NCBI GenBank assembly: GCA_946500615.1
Contig: CAMMWP010000014.1
Location: 1-42,620, forward strand
Source of the DNA: an uncultured Clostridium sp.
GTDB lineage: Bacteria; Bacillota; Clostridia; TANB77; CAG-508
Reading direction: 5' to 3'
DNA length: 42,620 bases
Shown: positions 8,171 to 16,782 of the stretch, in pieces
Position numbering within the stretch: the stretch's first letter is position 1
Layout of the letters: every line of letters starts with the position of its first letter
Notes under the pieces: model-generated
Database searches by the model: none
Told to the model about the DNA's origin: nothing
What the model saw: the letters and a program-made list of their open reading frames with translations, nothing else
Made by a program: the position numbers and the translations under genes

Positions 8171-8875
8171 TTGGATACAAATTATTTAGAAAACAACTAT
8201 TTAACATTAGTTGGAAAGGTTACAGGAGAAAAAAAATTCAGTCATGAAATTTATGGAGAAAGATTTTACATCTTTAATTTAGAAATCCCTCGTTTAAGTG
8301 GTGTATCTGATCTAATACCAATCACAATTTCAGAAAGATTAATTAATGAAGATACATTAAATGAAGGGCAAAAATTGTTAGTAAAAGGACAATTTAGATC
8401 ATATAATAGTTATGAAAGTGAAAAAAACAGATTAATTTTAACAGTATTTGCAAAAGATGTTAGAGTAATATCTGAAGAAGAACAAAGTGAAGAAGAAAAT
8501 GAAATAGCCAAAAAAGATGTTATTACAAATGAAGTAGTTCTAGTTGGTTATATATGCAAAAAACCAATTTACAGACAAACACCATTTGGTAGAGAAATTG
8601 CAGATATTTTACTAGCAGTAAATCGTGCATACAATAAATCAGACTACATTCCTTGTATTGCATGGGGAAGAAATGCAAGATTTTGTCAAAATCTTGAAGT
8701 AGGTTCTGAAATAAAATTAATAGGTAGAGTACAATCAAGAACCTATGAGAAAAAACATGAAGATGGAAGTGTAGAAACAAGAGTAGCTTATGAAGTTTCA
8801 GTAGGAAGTTTAGAAGTAATAGAAGAAAATGATAATGAAGGTACTACCCAATCAGAAGACCAAGAAGCTGTATAG
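8171..8875 (+). CDS. Single-stranded DNA-binding-like protein with two OB folds
   Basis: The start is TTG 8171, 8 bases after AAGGAGG. The 234-residue protein has two successive OB-fold segments: YLTLVGKVTGEK to VRVIS (about 8-105) and NEVVLVGYICKKPIYRQT to VGSLEVIEE (about 120-222). The second carries SSB-like features: P.YRQTPFG.EIADILLAVNR, YIPCIAWGRNAR, and GSEIKLIGRVQSR. The tail is acidic but lacks the canonical DDDIPF-type tip of replicative SSB. It is therefore more likely an accessory SSB-fold protein than the essential SSB. It is transcribed alone from its own promoter to a terminator at 8891. Confidence 0.75.
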   Translation: MDTNYLENNYLTLVGKVTGEKKFSHEIYGERFYIFNLEIPRLSGVSDLIPITISERLINEDTLNEGQKLLVKGQFRSYNSYESEKNRLILTVFAKDVRVISEEEQSEEENEIAKKDVITNEVVLVGYICKKPIYRQTPFGREIADILLAVNRAYNKSDYIPCIAWGRNARFCQNLEVGSEIKLIGRVQSRTYEKKHEDGSVETRVAYEVSVGSLEVIEENDNEGTTQSEDQEAV

Positions 8876-8890
8876 GGTAAATAAATAGAT

Positions 8891-8928
8891 AAAAAGTTTG
8901 AAAAGTCTATTCTTTTCAAACTTTTTTT
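8891..8928 (+). terminator. Terminator after the SSB-like gene
   Basis: The stem AAAGTTTGAAAAG pairs with CTTTTCAAACTTT and is followed by T7. Confidence 0.85.
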
Positions 8929-8998
8929 GATATAATATGAAAAATATAATTATATAAAATAATGAGAATTTGTGTTTAGTGAAAGGAATGAAATCAAA

Positions 8999-10705
8999 AT
9001 GCTTAAACTGAAAACAAAAAATAATCCATGTGAAGAAAATGAAAAGAATGAAAATTTGAAAAAAATATTTCATTCTAAATATTTTTTTAGTGTAATAGCC
9101 ATCCTATTCATCACGATATTTTGTTTTGCTATGACACCAGTTACCTTACAAAATGATACATTTTATACCATAAAAATAGGGGAACAAATAACCCAAACAG
9201 GAATAGATATGCAAGACCATTTCTCATGGCATGAAGATTTAGCATATACGTATCCACATTGGTTATATGATTTAGCAACATATGAAATTTATGCGAATTT
9301 TGGAATGGATGGAATTTATATAGTAACATGTATTTTATCTGCTATTTTAGGAATTTCATTATATATAGTAAATACAAAAATAACGAAAAATCAAATTACC
9401 TCATTTATATTAACTGCTTTGGTTATATATGTAATAAGAGACTATATTGCTGCAAGAGCACAATTAGTTACCTTTATTCTATTTGTATGGATTATATATT
9501 TTATAGAAATGTTTCTAAAAAATAAAAAAATCAGATATGCTATTGGACTAGTTATCATTTCAACACTTATTGCTAATTTACATGTAGCGGTATGGCCATT
9601 TATATTTGTATTATTCTTACCATATATAGCAGAATATATATTATCTGTATTATCAGAAATGGCCATTTATAGAAAATTGAAAATAGCAATACTAAAAATA
9701 AAAATCAATAGATTAGCAAAAACAGGAAAAAATGAAAATAAAAAAATAGCTCTAGAAGAAGAATTGCAACAAATTATCAACAAAAATCAAAAGATAAAAA
9801 TAAAAAGAGAAGAAGATTTAAAAAATGCATACAAAATACGATTCATAAAAAATTCAAATGTAAAATGGCTAATATTGATCATGATCATATGTGCATTTAC
9901 AGGATTATTAACACCATTAGGAGATACACCATATACGTATTTATATAAAACAATGGAAGGAAATACAACACAAAATATTAATGAGCATTTACCAATGACA
10001 ATTGCAGATGAGACAGAAGCATTAACAGCAATCGTCTTAGTTTTAGGAATTTTAATGTTTACAAAAACGAAAATTCAATTAAGTGATTTATTTATGATAA
10101 GTGGTTTATGTTATTTGATGTTGGCAACCAAAAGACAAATGACGATGTTTTGTATTATTGGTGTATTCATATTAAATAAAATGATTTGTGAATTTATAGA
10201 AGGATATACCAAAGGACAAAAGATACAATTCAATCATGTTACTAGAGGAATTGGTTATGTCATTATGATAACGGTTATGCTAGGTGCTAGTTATCATTTC
10301 TATGAACCAAAACAAGATGATGAATATATAAGTACAAGTGATTATCCTGTTCAAGCTTGTGATTATATTTTAGAAAATATAGATGTATCAAGTGCTAGAT
10401 TTTATAATGAATATAATTATGGAAGTTATTTAATATATAGGGGAATTCCTGTTTTCATTGATTCTAGAGCAGATTTATATGCACCAGAATTTAGTGGGAA
10501 AGAAGAGGACATATTTACAGACTTTATAAATACATCTAGTATAGGTACATTTTATGAAGATACATTTGAAAAATATGATATTACACATGTCATTACCTAT
10601 AAAAACTCTAAAGTAAATATGATTATAATAGAAACCAAAGATCCCCATTATAAAAAATTATATGATGACAAATATTTTATAGTTTATGAAAGATTAAATG
10701 TATAG
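8999..10705 (+). CDS. Large multi-pass membrane protein (GT-C/PMT-like architecture)
   Basis: GAAAGGA precedes ATG 8999, giving 568 residues with about ten transmembrane segments. After the first helix comes NDTFYTIKIGEQI, then DHFSWHEDLAYTYPHWLYD, a luminal-style acidic and aromatic loop like those of GT-C fold membrane glycosyltransferases. The C-terminal extracellular portion includes ARFYNEYNYGSYLIYRG and VFIDSRADLYAPEF. I recognise the overall pattern as a widespread family of uncharacterised GT-C-like membrane proteins but can name no substrate. A Lys/Glu-rich stretch at about 230-280 interrupts the helices. It lies 11 bases before lspA, suggesting co-transcription. Confidence 0.65.
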   Translation: MLKLKTKNNPCEENEKNENLKKIFHSKYFFSVIAILFITIFCFAMTPVTLQNDTFYTIKIGEQITQTGIDMQDHFSWHEDLAYTYPHWLYDLATYEIYANFGMDGIYIVTCILSAILGISLYIVNTKITKNQITSFILTALVIYVIRDYIAARAQLVTFILFVWIIYFIEMFLKNKKIRYAIGLVIISTLIANLHVAVWPFIFVLFLPYIAEYILSVLSEMAIYRKLKIAILKIKINRLAKTGKNENKKIALEEELQQIINKNQKIKIKREEDLKNAYKIRFIKNSNVKWLILIMIICAFTGLLTPLGDTPYTYLYKTMEGNTTQNINEHLPMTIADETEALTAIVLVLGILMFTKTKIQLSDLFMISGLCYLMLATKRQMTMFCIIGVFILNKMICEFIEGYTKGQKIQFNHVTRGIGYVIMITVMLGASYHFYEPKQDDEYISTSDYPVQACDYILENIDVSSARFYNEYNYGSYLIYRGIPVFIDSRADLYAPEFSGKEEDIFTDFINTSSIGTFYEDTFEKYDITHVITYKNSKVNMIIIETKDPHYKKLYDDKYFIVYERLNV

Positions 10706-10716
10706 ATGAGGTATGT

Positions 10717-11220
10717 ATGAAAAAAGAAGAAAAGAAAAAGCTAAAAAAACTATATTGTATCATTAGTATCCTTGTATTTCTAATGATATTTGTTGACCAA
10801 TTGGCAAAAGTTCTGGTTATACACTATGGAGAAATAACTGTCATTTCGAATACATTTGTATTAAAACCAAACGAATATAATAATGGGATATATGATGAAA
10901 CAACAAGAGGAATAACGATAATGACAAATATCGTCATTGTCTGTATCATATTAGGAATGATAAGAAGTAATAATCAATTTGTCACAAATAAGACAAAAGT
11001 ATTATTAAGCTTTGCATTAGCAGGGGGAATTAGCAACATTATAGATAGAATTTGTAGAGGAGGAGTCGTAGAATATATTCACATTACAAACCTTCCAGCA
11101 TTGAATATTGCAGACATTTGTATTGTAATTGGTTGGATATCTTTTGTAGCGATATTTGCTTCTTTTTCAGCGAAAGAGTTTACTAAAAACAAATCAAACA
11201 GAAAAGAAAAAATAGAATAA
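10717..11220 (+). CDS. lspA: Lipoprotein signal peptidase (signal peptidase II)
   Basis: This membrane aspartic protease cleaves prolipoproteins after lipid modification. The 167-residue protein has four transmembrane helices, FVDQLAK at the first helix, GGISNIIDRICRGGVVEYI with the first catalytic Asp, and ALNIADICIVIGW with the second. The usual NxGAAFG loop is replaced by a divergent NNGIYDE, so it is a diverged member, but both catalytic Asp residues are present. TGAGG precedes ATG 10717. It is followed directly by the RluD-type gene, the same lspA-rlu order seen in many Firmicutes. Confidence 0.87.
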   Translation: MKKEEKKKLKKLYCIISILVFLMIFVDQLAKVLVIHYGEITVISNTFVLKPNEYNNGIYDETTRGITIMTNIVIVCIILGMIRSNNQFVTNKTKVLLSFALAGGISNIIDRICRGGVVEYIHITNLPALNIADICIVIGWISFVAIFASFSAKEFTKNKSNRKEKIE

Positions 11221-11244
11221 AATGTGAAAGGACAAACAATATCA

Positions 11245-12156
11245 ATGAAGTATTTAGAAGTAGAAAACACGAACAAAAGAATAGATGCCTACCTATCAGA
11301 AAAACTAGAAGATACATCAAGAGTGGCTATACAAAGATTAGTAGCAAATGGAAAAGTGTTAGTAAATGGAAAAATGGTAAAACCATCTTATAAAGTACAA
11401 GAAGGGGACAAAATAGAAGTAGAAGAGGAAATACCAGTTGCCACATCATTGAAAGCACAAAATATACCATTAGAAATTATTTATGAAGATAAAGACATCA
11501 TTGTTGTAAATAAGCCAAAAGGAATGGTCGTGCATCCTGCCAATGGAAACCCAGACGGAACATTGGTAAATGCCATTATGGCAATATGCAAAGACTCTCT
11601 ATCTGGCATTGGCGGAGAAATCAGACCGGGAATTGTTCATAGATTAGATAAAGATACATCAGGAATTATTATGATTGCTAAAAATGATAAAGCACACATA
11701 AATTTAAGTGAACAAATAAAAGACCACAAAGTAAAAAAGACATATATTGCTTTGGTAAGAGGAATGGTAAAAGAAAATGAAGCAACCATTAATATGCCAA
11801 TTGGAAGAAGTGAAAGAGATAGAAAGAAAATGGCAGTTACCAAAAAAGGAAAAGAAGCAATTACCCATTTTAAAGTGTTAGAAAGATATGATAAATATAC
11901 CTTATTACAAGTAAATATAGAAACAGGAAGAACCCATCAAATTAGAGTTCACTTGTCACAAATTGGCTATCCAATAGTAGGAGATGAGGTCTATTCAAAT
12001 GGAAAAAATGAATGGAATGTAAAAGGACAATGCCTACATGCTAAAAGTCTGGAATTTAAACATCCTATAACTGGAAAGGCGATGCTTTTAGAGGCCAATC
12101 TACCAGAATATTTTGAGACAATCTTAAAGGAATTAGAAGATAGAAAAAGAGTATAA
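11245..12156 (+). CDS. rluD: RluD-family 23S rRNA pseudouridine synthase
   Basis: An S4 RNA-binding domain (KRIDAYLSEKL to KVQEGDKIEVE, about 8-80) precedes the catalytic domain with HRLDKDTSGIIMIAKND, which holds the catalytic Asp. KKTYIALVRG and ETGRTHQIRVHLSQIGYPIVGD complete the RluA/RluD signature. The protein converts specific uridines of rRNA helix regions to pseudouridine. ATG 11245 is 12 bases from the Shine-Dalgarno AAAGGA (11227-11232), which is long; an in-frame ATA at 11239 lies at 6 bases. It is the middle gene of the lspA-rluD-rluB run, with 16 bases before the next start. Confidence 0.9.
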   Translation: MKYLEVENTNKRIDAYLSEKLEDTSRVAIQRLVANGKVLVNGKMVKPSYKVQEGDKIEVEEEIPVATSLKAQNIPLEIIYEDKDIIVVNKPKGMVVHPANGNPDGTLVNAIMAICKDSLSGIGGEIRPGIVHRLDKDTSGIIMIAKNDKAHINLSEQIKDHKVKKTYIALVRGMVKENEATINMPIGRSERDRKKMAVTKKGKEAITHFKVLERYDKYTLLQVNIETGRTHQIRVHLSQIGYPIVGDEVYSNGKNEWNVKGQCLHAKSLEFKHPITGKAMLLEANLPEYFETILKELEDRKRV

Positions 12157-12172
12157 AGGGGAAAAAACAGAA

Positions 12173-12892
12173 ATGGATGAAATGCGATTACAAAAATACC
12201 TAGCAGAAGCAGGAATTGCTTCAAGAAGAAAAGCAGAAGAATTGATATTACAAGGAAAAATTCAAGTAAATGGAAAAATAGTGACTGCACTAGGAACAAA
12301 AGTACAGATCGAAAAAGATGAAGTAAAATATGAAAACAAGCTAGTACAAATAGAAAATAACAAGATATATGTGTTATTAAACAAACCAATCGGTTATGTA
12401 ACTACAGTAAAAGACCAATTTCAACGTGAATCTGTTTTAGACTTAGTAAAAGTAAAAGAAAGACTCGTACCAGTAGGAAGACTAGATATGTATACTTCTG
12501 GAGCTTTAATCCTTACAAATGATGGGGATTTTGTATATAAAGTCACACATCCTAAACATGAAATTAATAAAACCTATACAGTAACTTTAAAAGGAATTGT
12601 GAGTAAAGAAAATGTAGAAAAACTAAAACAAGGTGTTGACATTGGAGGATATATCACAAAACCTGCGAAAGTGAAAATATTAAAAACAGATGAGGATAAA
12701 CAACAATCAAGACTTGAAATTACGATACATGAAGGAAAAAACAGACAAGTAAGAAAAATGTGTGAGGCAATAGGTCTTAAAGTATTAGCATTGCACAGAA
12801 GTGCAATTGCAGGAATTGGTGTAAAAGATATAGAACTTGGAAAATGGAGATATTTGTCGAAAACAGAGGTAGAAAAAATATTAGGATATTAA
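12173..12892 (+). CDS. rluB: RluB/RsuA-family pseudouridine synthase
   Basis: The 239-residue cytoplasmic enzyme has an S4 domain (MRLQKYLAEAGIASRRKAEE to VNGKIV) and a catalytic domain with VGRLDMYTSGALILTNDGD, the GRLD motif carrying the catalytic Asp. HPKHEINKTYTV and GKNRQVRKMCEAIG are typical of RluB/RluE/RsuA enzymes. In Firmicutes the member of this length modifies 23S rRNA. ATG 12173 follows AAAGGGGAA. It ends the lspA operon, with a terminator overlapping the region just after the stop. Confidence 0.9.
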   Translation: MDEMRLQKYLAEAGIASRRKAEELILQGKIQVNGKIVTALGTKVQIEKDEVKYENKLVQIENNKIYVLLNKPIGYVTTVKDQFQRESVLDLVKVKERLVPVGRLDMYTSGALILTNDGDFVYKVTHPKHEINKTYTVTLKGIVSKENVEKLKQGVDIGGYITKPAKVKILKTDEDKQQSRLEITIHEGKNRQVRKMCEAIGLKVLALHRSAIAGIGVKDIELGKWRYLSKTEVEKILGY

Positions 12893-12922
12893 AACACAAG
12901 AAATTCTTGTGTTTTTGGTGTT
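12891..12922 (+). terminator. Terminator of the lspA-rluD-rluB operon
   Basis: AAAACACAAG and CTTGTGTTTT form a 10-bp stem with a short AAATT loop and a T run. Confidence 0.85.
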
Positions 12923-13037
12923 TTTGTGATTTAATAAAGATAATTTTAATTTATATAGTATTTTTATTTTGTGTTCATATATTTTAGTCGTATAAAATCC
13001 ACTTAAAAAAATGATTTACCAAAGGAGGGAAAGCTTC

Positions 13038-13640
13038 ATATACAATTTTACATATAAAGATTATATTCGATTCATACATAATATAAAGCAAAAACAATAT
13101 TGTACCATGTGTGAAGAAACAGAAAAATATCATCTAATAACCAATGACGTTTTAGATATAACATATCGTGAAATTGTAACATCTTTATTCAAAGATAAAG
13201 AAAGAATAAAAATACTGTTACAATATCTTGAAAGTCATAGTTCATTAAAAATTAATATGATAGAGATACAACAATACATAATAGATGAGAAAAATATAAT
13301 AGGAATATATAAAATAGATGATAGAAATATTTATTTAATTATATTGCCCAAAAAGAGAAATTATCATTTACCATATGATATTTTAAATTATTGTATTCGT
13401 ATTTTTCAAGATTGCAAAAAGCAGAATATCATGAGACCATACATTTTTCCAATTGTGATCAGTCTAGAAAATCAAAAATGCTATAAAAAAGGAAATCATT
13501 GTCTTGAAATGACAACTTATGATGGTCACATTATGTATTTAAACTATAATTTGATAGATGTAAATAAGATACTAAAGGCAAAAGACACGATATTAGAAGA
13601 ATTATTATATCTTGAACCATTAAAACAAAAAGAGATGTGA
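13038..13640 (+). CDS. Rpn/YhgA-like (PD-(D/E)XK transposase-related) protein, probably degenerate
   Basis: The segment IYLIILPKKRNYHLPYDILN, followed by YCIRIFQD and RPYIFPIVISL, matches the layout of Rpn/YhgA-like proteins, where IYxLxEHQS..YRMPFRLL..Y is followed by a PIVLYxG strand. Here the nuclease Glu-x-Gln position reads LPKK, so catalysis is doubtful. The strong Shine-Dalgarno AAAGGAGGG (13021-13029) lies inside the longer frame that begins at ATG 13011. Eight bases downstream of it is an in-frame ATA, and no ATG, GTG or TTG follows nearby. I therefore place the start at ATA 13038 (200 residues). The terminator stem overlaps the last codons. It has no partner gene. Confidence 0.5.
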   Translation: MYNFTYKDYIRFIHNIKQKQYCTMCEETEKYHLITNDVLDITYREIVTSLFKDKERIKILLQYLESHSSLKINMIEIQQYIIDEKNIIGIYKIDDRNIYLIILPKKRNYHLPYDILNYCIRIFQDCKKQNIMRPYIFPIVISLENQKCYKKGNHCLEMTTYDGHIMYLNYNLIDVNKILKAKDTILEELLYLEPLKQKEM

Positions 13641-13665
13641 AAAAGGCACATCTCTTTTTGTTTTA
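13624..13665 (+). terminator. Terminator overlapping the 3' end of the Rpn-like gene
   Basis: A 15-16 bp stem (13624-13639 with 13647-13662) includes the stop codon in its left arm and ends in a T run. Confidence 0.85.
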
Positions 13666-13695
13666 CATAAAATATAATAAGGTTCATGTTATAAG

Positions 13696-13783
13696 AAAAA
13701 AGGTTGAAAAATAATGACAATTTTGACTACATCTGAAATGTAATCAGCGTATAAAATTCGTGTCTTAGGAAGGAATGAAATGA
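13696..13783. repeat. Family A intergenic repeat, copy 2 (short form)
   Basis: It shares GGTTGAAAAATAATGACAAT on the left and TCTTAGGAAGGAATG on the right with 3027-3172, but the middle is shorter and the inverted repeat is partly lost. The right end supplies the ribosome binding site of the ABC ATPase gene. Confidence 0.5.
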
Positions 13784-14554
13784 ATGATGAAAATCATATT
13801 AGAAGTTAATAATATTTGTAAAACATATCAAGGTAAAGAAGGAGAAATTTTAGCACTAGATAATGTCCATTTTAGAGTAAAAGAAGGGGAATTTGTATCA
13901 ATTATAGGACCAAGTGGATGTGGTAAATCAACATTACTATCTATGATTAGTGGATTAGAAGAAAAAACAAAAGGAGAAATCTACATAGAAAATAAAAAAG
14001 TAGAGGGTATTTCAGAACAAGTAGGATATATGCTACAAAAAGATTGTTTATTAGAATGGAGAAATATATGGAGCAATAGTATATTAGGACTAGAATTAAA
14101 AGGAAAGTTAAATGATGAGAACAAAAAATATGTAGAAAATTTATTAAAAAAATATAATCTATATGACTTTAAAAATAAATATCCATCTGAGCTATCTGGG
14201 GGTATGAGACAAAGAGCAGCATTAATAAGAACTTTAGCGACAAAACCAAAGATATTGCTATTAGATGAAGCATTTTCAGCATTAGATTATCAAACTAGAA
14301 TTATGGTAACAAATGATATCTATGCCATTTTAAGAAAAGAAAATATGACAGCAATCATCGTAACACATGATATTTCAGAAGCTATCAGTATGTCTGACAG
14401 AGTGATTGTTTTAACGAAAAGACCCGGCAGAGTAAAAGATATTTATAAAATAGATTTTGAAATAGAAAATAGAAATCCAATAAATGTCAGAGAAAGTCCT
14501 AAATTCAGTACGTATTTTAATGCATTATGGAAGGAGTTGAAAGTAGATGAATAA
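13784..14554 (+). CDS. ABC transporter ATPase (SsuB/TauB/ThiZ-like)
   Basis: The 256-residue ATPase has Walker A GPSGCGKST, Q-loop LQKDCLLEWRN, signature LSGGMRQRAAL, Walker B ILLLDEAFSALD and H-loop VTHD. The C terminus VIVLTKRPGRVKDIYKI is characteristic of the nitrate/sulfonate/taurine/thiamine-precursor importer branch. Several ATGs overlap at 13775-13787; 13784 gives the best spacing from AGGAAGGA. Its stop overlaps the permease start by 8 bases, so translation is coupled. The substrate cannot be read from sequence; no TPP riboswitch is visible upstream. Confidence 0.88.
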   Translation: MMKIILEVNNICKTYQGKEGEILALDNVHFRVKEGEFVSIIGPSGCGKSTLLSMISGLEEKTKGEIYIENKKVEGISEQVGYMLQKDCLLEWRNIWSNSILGLELKGKLNDENKKYVENLLKKYNLYDFKNKYPSELSGGMRQRAALIRTLATKPKILLLDEAFSALDYQTRIMVTNDIYAILRKENMTAIIVTHDISEAISMSDRVIVLTKRPGRVKDIYKIDFEIENRNPINVRESPKFSTYFNALWKELKVDE

Positions 14555-15353
14555 TTTTATATCAGAAGAAAGAAAAGCATATTTAAAAAATAATCAAAAA
14601 AGAAAAATATTCGTATTCATGACACAGATTGTAATTTTAGTAGGATTTTTAGCACTATGGGAATTGTTAGCTAATAAAAATATAATTGATAGTTTTATTA
14701 TGAGTAAGCCAAGTAGAATATGGGAGACATTAACCAATTTAACTTCCAATGATTTATTAATGCATATAGGTGTGACTGTATATGAAACAGTCATTGGTTT
14801 TCTATTAGGTACAGTATTAGGAATTGTGATTGCTATTATTTTATGGTGGTCAAGATTTTTATCAAATGTACTAGAACCGTATTTGGTAGTTCTAAATAGT
14901 TTACCTAAAGTAGCGTTAGGACCTGTTATTATCATATGGGTAGGAGCAGGAACACCAGCAATTATTGTAATGGCGGTTGCTATTTCTTTGGTAGTTACCA
15001 TTTTGGAAAATTTAAATGGATTTACAAAAACAGATAAAGACTTGATAAAGATGGCACAAACATTTAAAGCAACAAAATTTCAAATATTAACGAAAATTGT
15101 GTTACCTGCGAATATTTCTACTTTTATTAATTCTTTAAAAGTAAATATAGGGCTTTCTCTAGTGGGGGTAATTTCAGGTGAATTTTTGGTATCGAAAGCA
15201 GGATTGGGATATTTAATTGTTTATGGAGGGCAAGTATTTAAATTAGATTTAGTTATGGCGAGCGTTATTGTACTTGGAATCGTAGCAGGTCTTATGTATA
15301 TGTTTGTAGTATTGCTAGAAAAAATGATATTAAAATCAAAGAAATTTCAATAA
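14547..15353 (+). CDS. ABC transporter permease (SsuC/TauC/ThiX-like)
   Basis: The 268-residue protein has about six transmembrane helices of the BPD_transp_1 type. The segment YLVVLNSLPKVALGPVIIIW and the EAA-loop-like KMAQTFKATKFQILTKIVLP match the permease family paired with SsuB-like ATPases. It forms the membrane channel of the importer. GGAGTTGAAAG precedes the start inside the ATPase gene. The substrate-binding protein gene follows only after a 327-base gap that contains a family B repeat. Confidence 0.88.
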   Translation: MNNFISEERKAYLKNNQKRKIFVFMTQIVILVGFLALWELLANKNIIDSFIMSKPSRIWETLTNLTSNDLLMHIGVTVYETVIGFLLGTVLGIVIAIILWWSRFLSNVLEPYLVVLNSLPKVALGPVIIIWVGAGTPAIIVMAVAISLVVTILENLNGFTKTDKDLIKMAQTFKATKFQILTKIVLPANISTFINSLKVNIGLSLVGVISGEFLVSKAGLGYLIVYGGQVFKLDLVMASVIVLGIVAGLMYMFVVLLEKMILKSKKFQ

Positions 15354-15390
15354 AAGGGATTTTGTGGATGAACTTAAAGTTCCCTTTTCA

Positions 15391-15544
15391 TTGAATAGGA
15401 AAAATCGAGTTTTCCTATTCAAGAACATCGCTTCGCTCTAGCAATTGCACACAATTTTACATGCGTAAAATTGGCGCCGAACAATAACGTGGGCTTTAAA
15501 ATGTTATAGATAGAGAAAATGTTTAAGAAAGCCCGCTATTGTTC
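15391..15544. repeat. Family B three-hairpin intergenic element, copy 2
   Basis: Hairpin 1 is a perfect 13-bp stem TTGAATAGGAAAA/TTTTCCTATTCAA (15391-15403 with 15410-15422). Then come CGCTTCGCTCTAGC and ATTGCACAC, and hairpin 2 (15453-15472, AATTTTAC/GTAAAATT with loop ATGC). GGCGCCGAACAATAACG and hairpin 3, closing at GCCCGCTATTGTTC, complete it. It aligns along its whole length with 5657-5812, but the arms carry paired changes. The rest of the 15354-15680 gap shows no other gene. Confidence 0.7.
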
Positions 15545-15680
15545 TATCATTTTTTACACAATAAAGAATTCATTTCACACATCTTTATATAAGACATAAA
15601 ATATATAAGTCGCCATATGTGTAAAATTGTTTGGCAAAAGTTACACAAATTGGACAGATATAATAAAAAGGAGGTGTGAA

Positions 15681-16703
15681 ATGAACAAGAAAAAAACAAG
15701 TATCATTATCATGATGGCTATTCTAGTGATGTTAGTAATAATAGGGGTTATGATAATAAACAAGAAAAAAGAAAATCAAAATAATACCTTAAAAACTATA
15801 CAAGTAAGTGAAGTAACACGTTCTGTATTTTATGCGCCACAATATGTAGCAATCAATAATGGGTATTTTAAAGAAGAGGGGTTGCAAATAGAATTATCTA
15901 CAGGGCAAGGAGCAGATGCGGTTATGACTTCTGTATTATCTAATCAATGTGATATTGGTTTTGCAGGGCCAGAAGCTTCTATTTATGTATATAATGAAGG
16001 AAAAGAAGATTATACACAAGTATTTGCACAACTAACCAAAAAAGATGGTTCTTTATTAATATCTAGGACAGAAGATAAAAACTTTCAATGGGAAAATTTA
16101 AAAGGAAAAACTGTTATTCCCGGAAGAAAAGGTGGCGTACCATATATGACGCTAGAATATGTATTAAAAAAACATGGAATTTATCCAGAAAAAGATGTTG
16201 TACTAGATGATAGCATAAAATTTGATTTAATGGCAGGTGCTTTTGCAGCAGGGAATGCAGATTATGTAACATTATTTGAGCCAACAGCATCTTTAACACA
16301 GCTAGAAGGAAAAGGATATATCGTGGCATCAGTAGGAGAAGAAGCGGGAGAAATACCATATACAGCGTATTTCGCTAAAAAAAGTTATATAGAAAACAAT
16401 GAAGAAATTATTCAAAATTTCACAAATGCAATTTATAAAGGGCAAACATGGGTAAAAGAACATACTGCTGAGGAAATAGCAAAAGTTATACAAGAATTTT
16501 TCCCTGATACTAGTATAGAAATGTTAGCAAAAGCAATACAAACCTATAAAGATATCGATGCATGGAATGAAACACCTATACTAAAAGAAGAAAGTTTTAA
16601 CCGATTACAAGAAGTTATGACATTAGCAGGAGAGCTAGAAAATATGGCACCATATGATAAAATTGTAAATAATACATTTGGATTAAAAAGTGTAGAGAAT
16701 TAA
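15681..16703 (+). CDS. ABC transporter substrate-binding protein (NMT1/SsuA-like)
   Basis: AAGGAGGTG precedes ATG 15681, giving 340 residues. An N-terminal membrane segment (SIIIMMAILVMLVIIGVMII) anchors it; there is no lipobox Cys. The mature part has the periplasmic-binding NMT1/THI5 pattern: FYAPQYVAINNGYFKEEGL, ELSTGQGADAVMTSVLSNQC, DIGFAGPEASIYVY, LKGKTVIPGRKGGVPYMTLE and YVTLFEPTASL. It binds ligand outside the cell and delivers it to the permease at 14547. Homologues bind thiamine precursors, sulfonates or nitrate; I cannot choose between these. Confidence 0.87.
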   Translation: MNKKKTSIIIMMAILVMLVIIGVMIINKKKENQNNTLKTIQVSEVTRSVFYAPQYVAINNGYFKEEGLQIELSTGQGADAVMTSVLSNQCDIGFAGPEASIYVYNEGKEDYTQVFAQLTKKDGSLLISRTEDKNFQWENLKGKTVIPGRKGGVPYMTLEYVLKKHGIYPEKDVVLDDSIKFDLMAGAFAAGNADYVTLFEPTASLTQLEGKGYIVASVGEEAGEIPYTAYFAKKSYIENNEEIIQNFTNAIYKGQTWVKEHTAEEIAKVIQEFFPDTSIEMLAKAIQTYKDIDAWNETPILKEESFNRLQEVMTLAGELENMAPYDKIVNNTFGLKSVEN

Positions 16704-16729
16704 TTTTTACTAATATGTAAAAATATATA

Positions 16730-16758
16730 TTGACAAATGAAACTTATAATGTTATATT
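16730..16758 (+). promoter_or_regulatory. Sigma-A type promoter for the XRE gene
   Basis: TTGACA (16730-16735) and TATATT (16753-16758) have a 17-base spacer, 24 bases before the start codon. Confidence 0.7.
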
Positions 16759-16782
16759 TACCAATAAAGGAGAAGTGATAAT

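Noticed and set aside
9328..9525. Overlapping frames of 60-140 codons on both strands inside known genes.
   Set aside because: They lack ribosome binding sites, are biased in composition and lie within well-supported genes in another frame.
13038..13640. A functional transposase or intact mobile element for the Rpn-like gene.
   Set aside because: The nuclease acidic residue pattern is not recognisable and no terminal repeats flank it.
13640..13783. A TPP riboswitch ahead of the thiamine-type ABC importer.
   Set aside because: The conserved CUGAGA and ACCUG elements are absent; the region is a terminator and a family A repeat.
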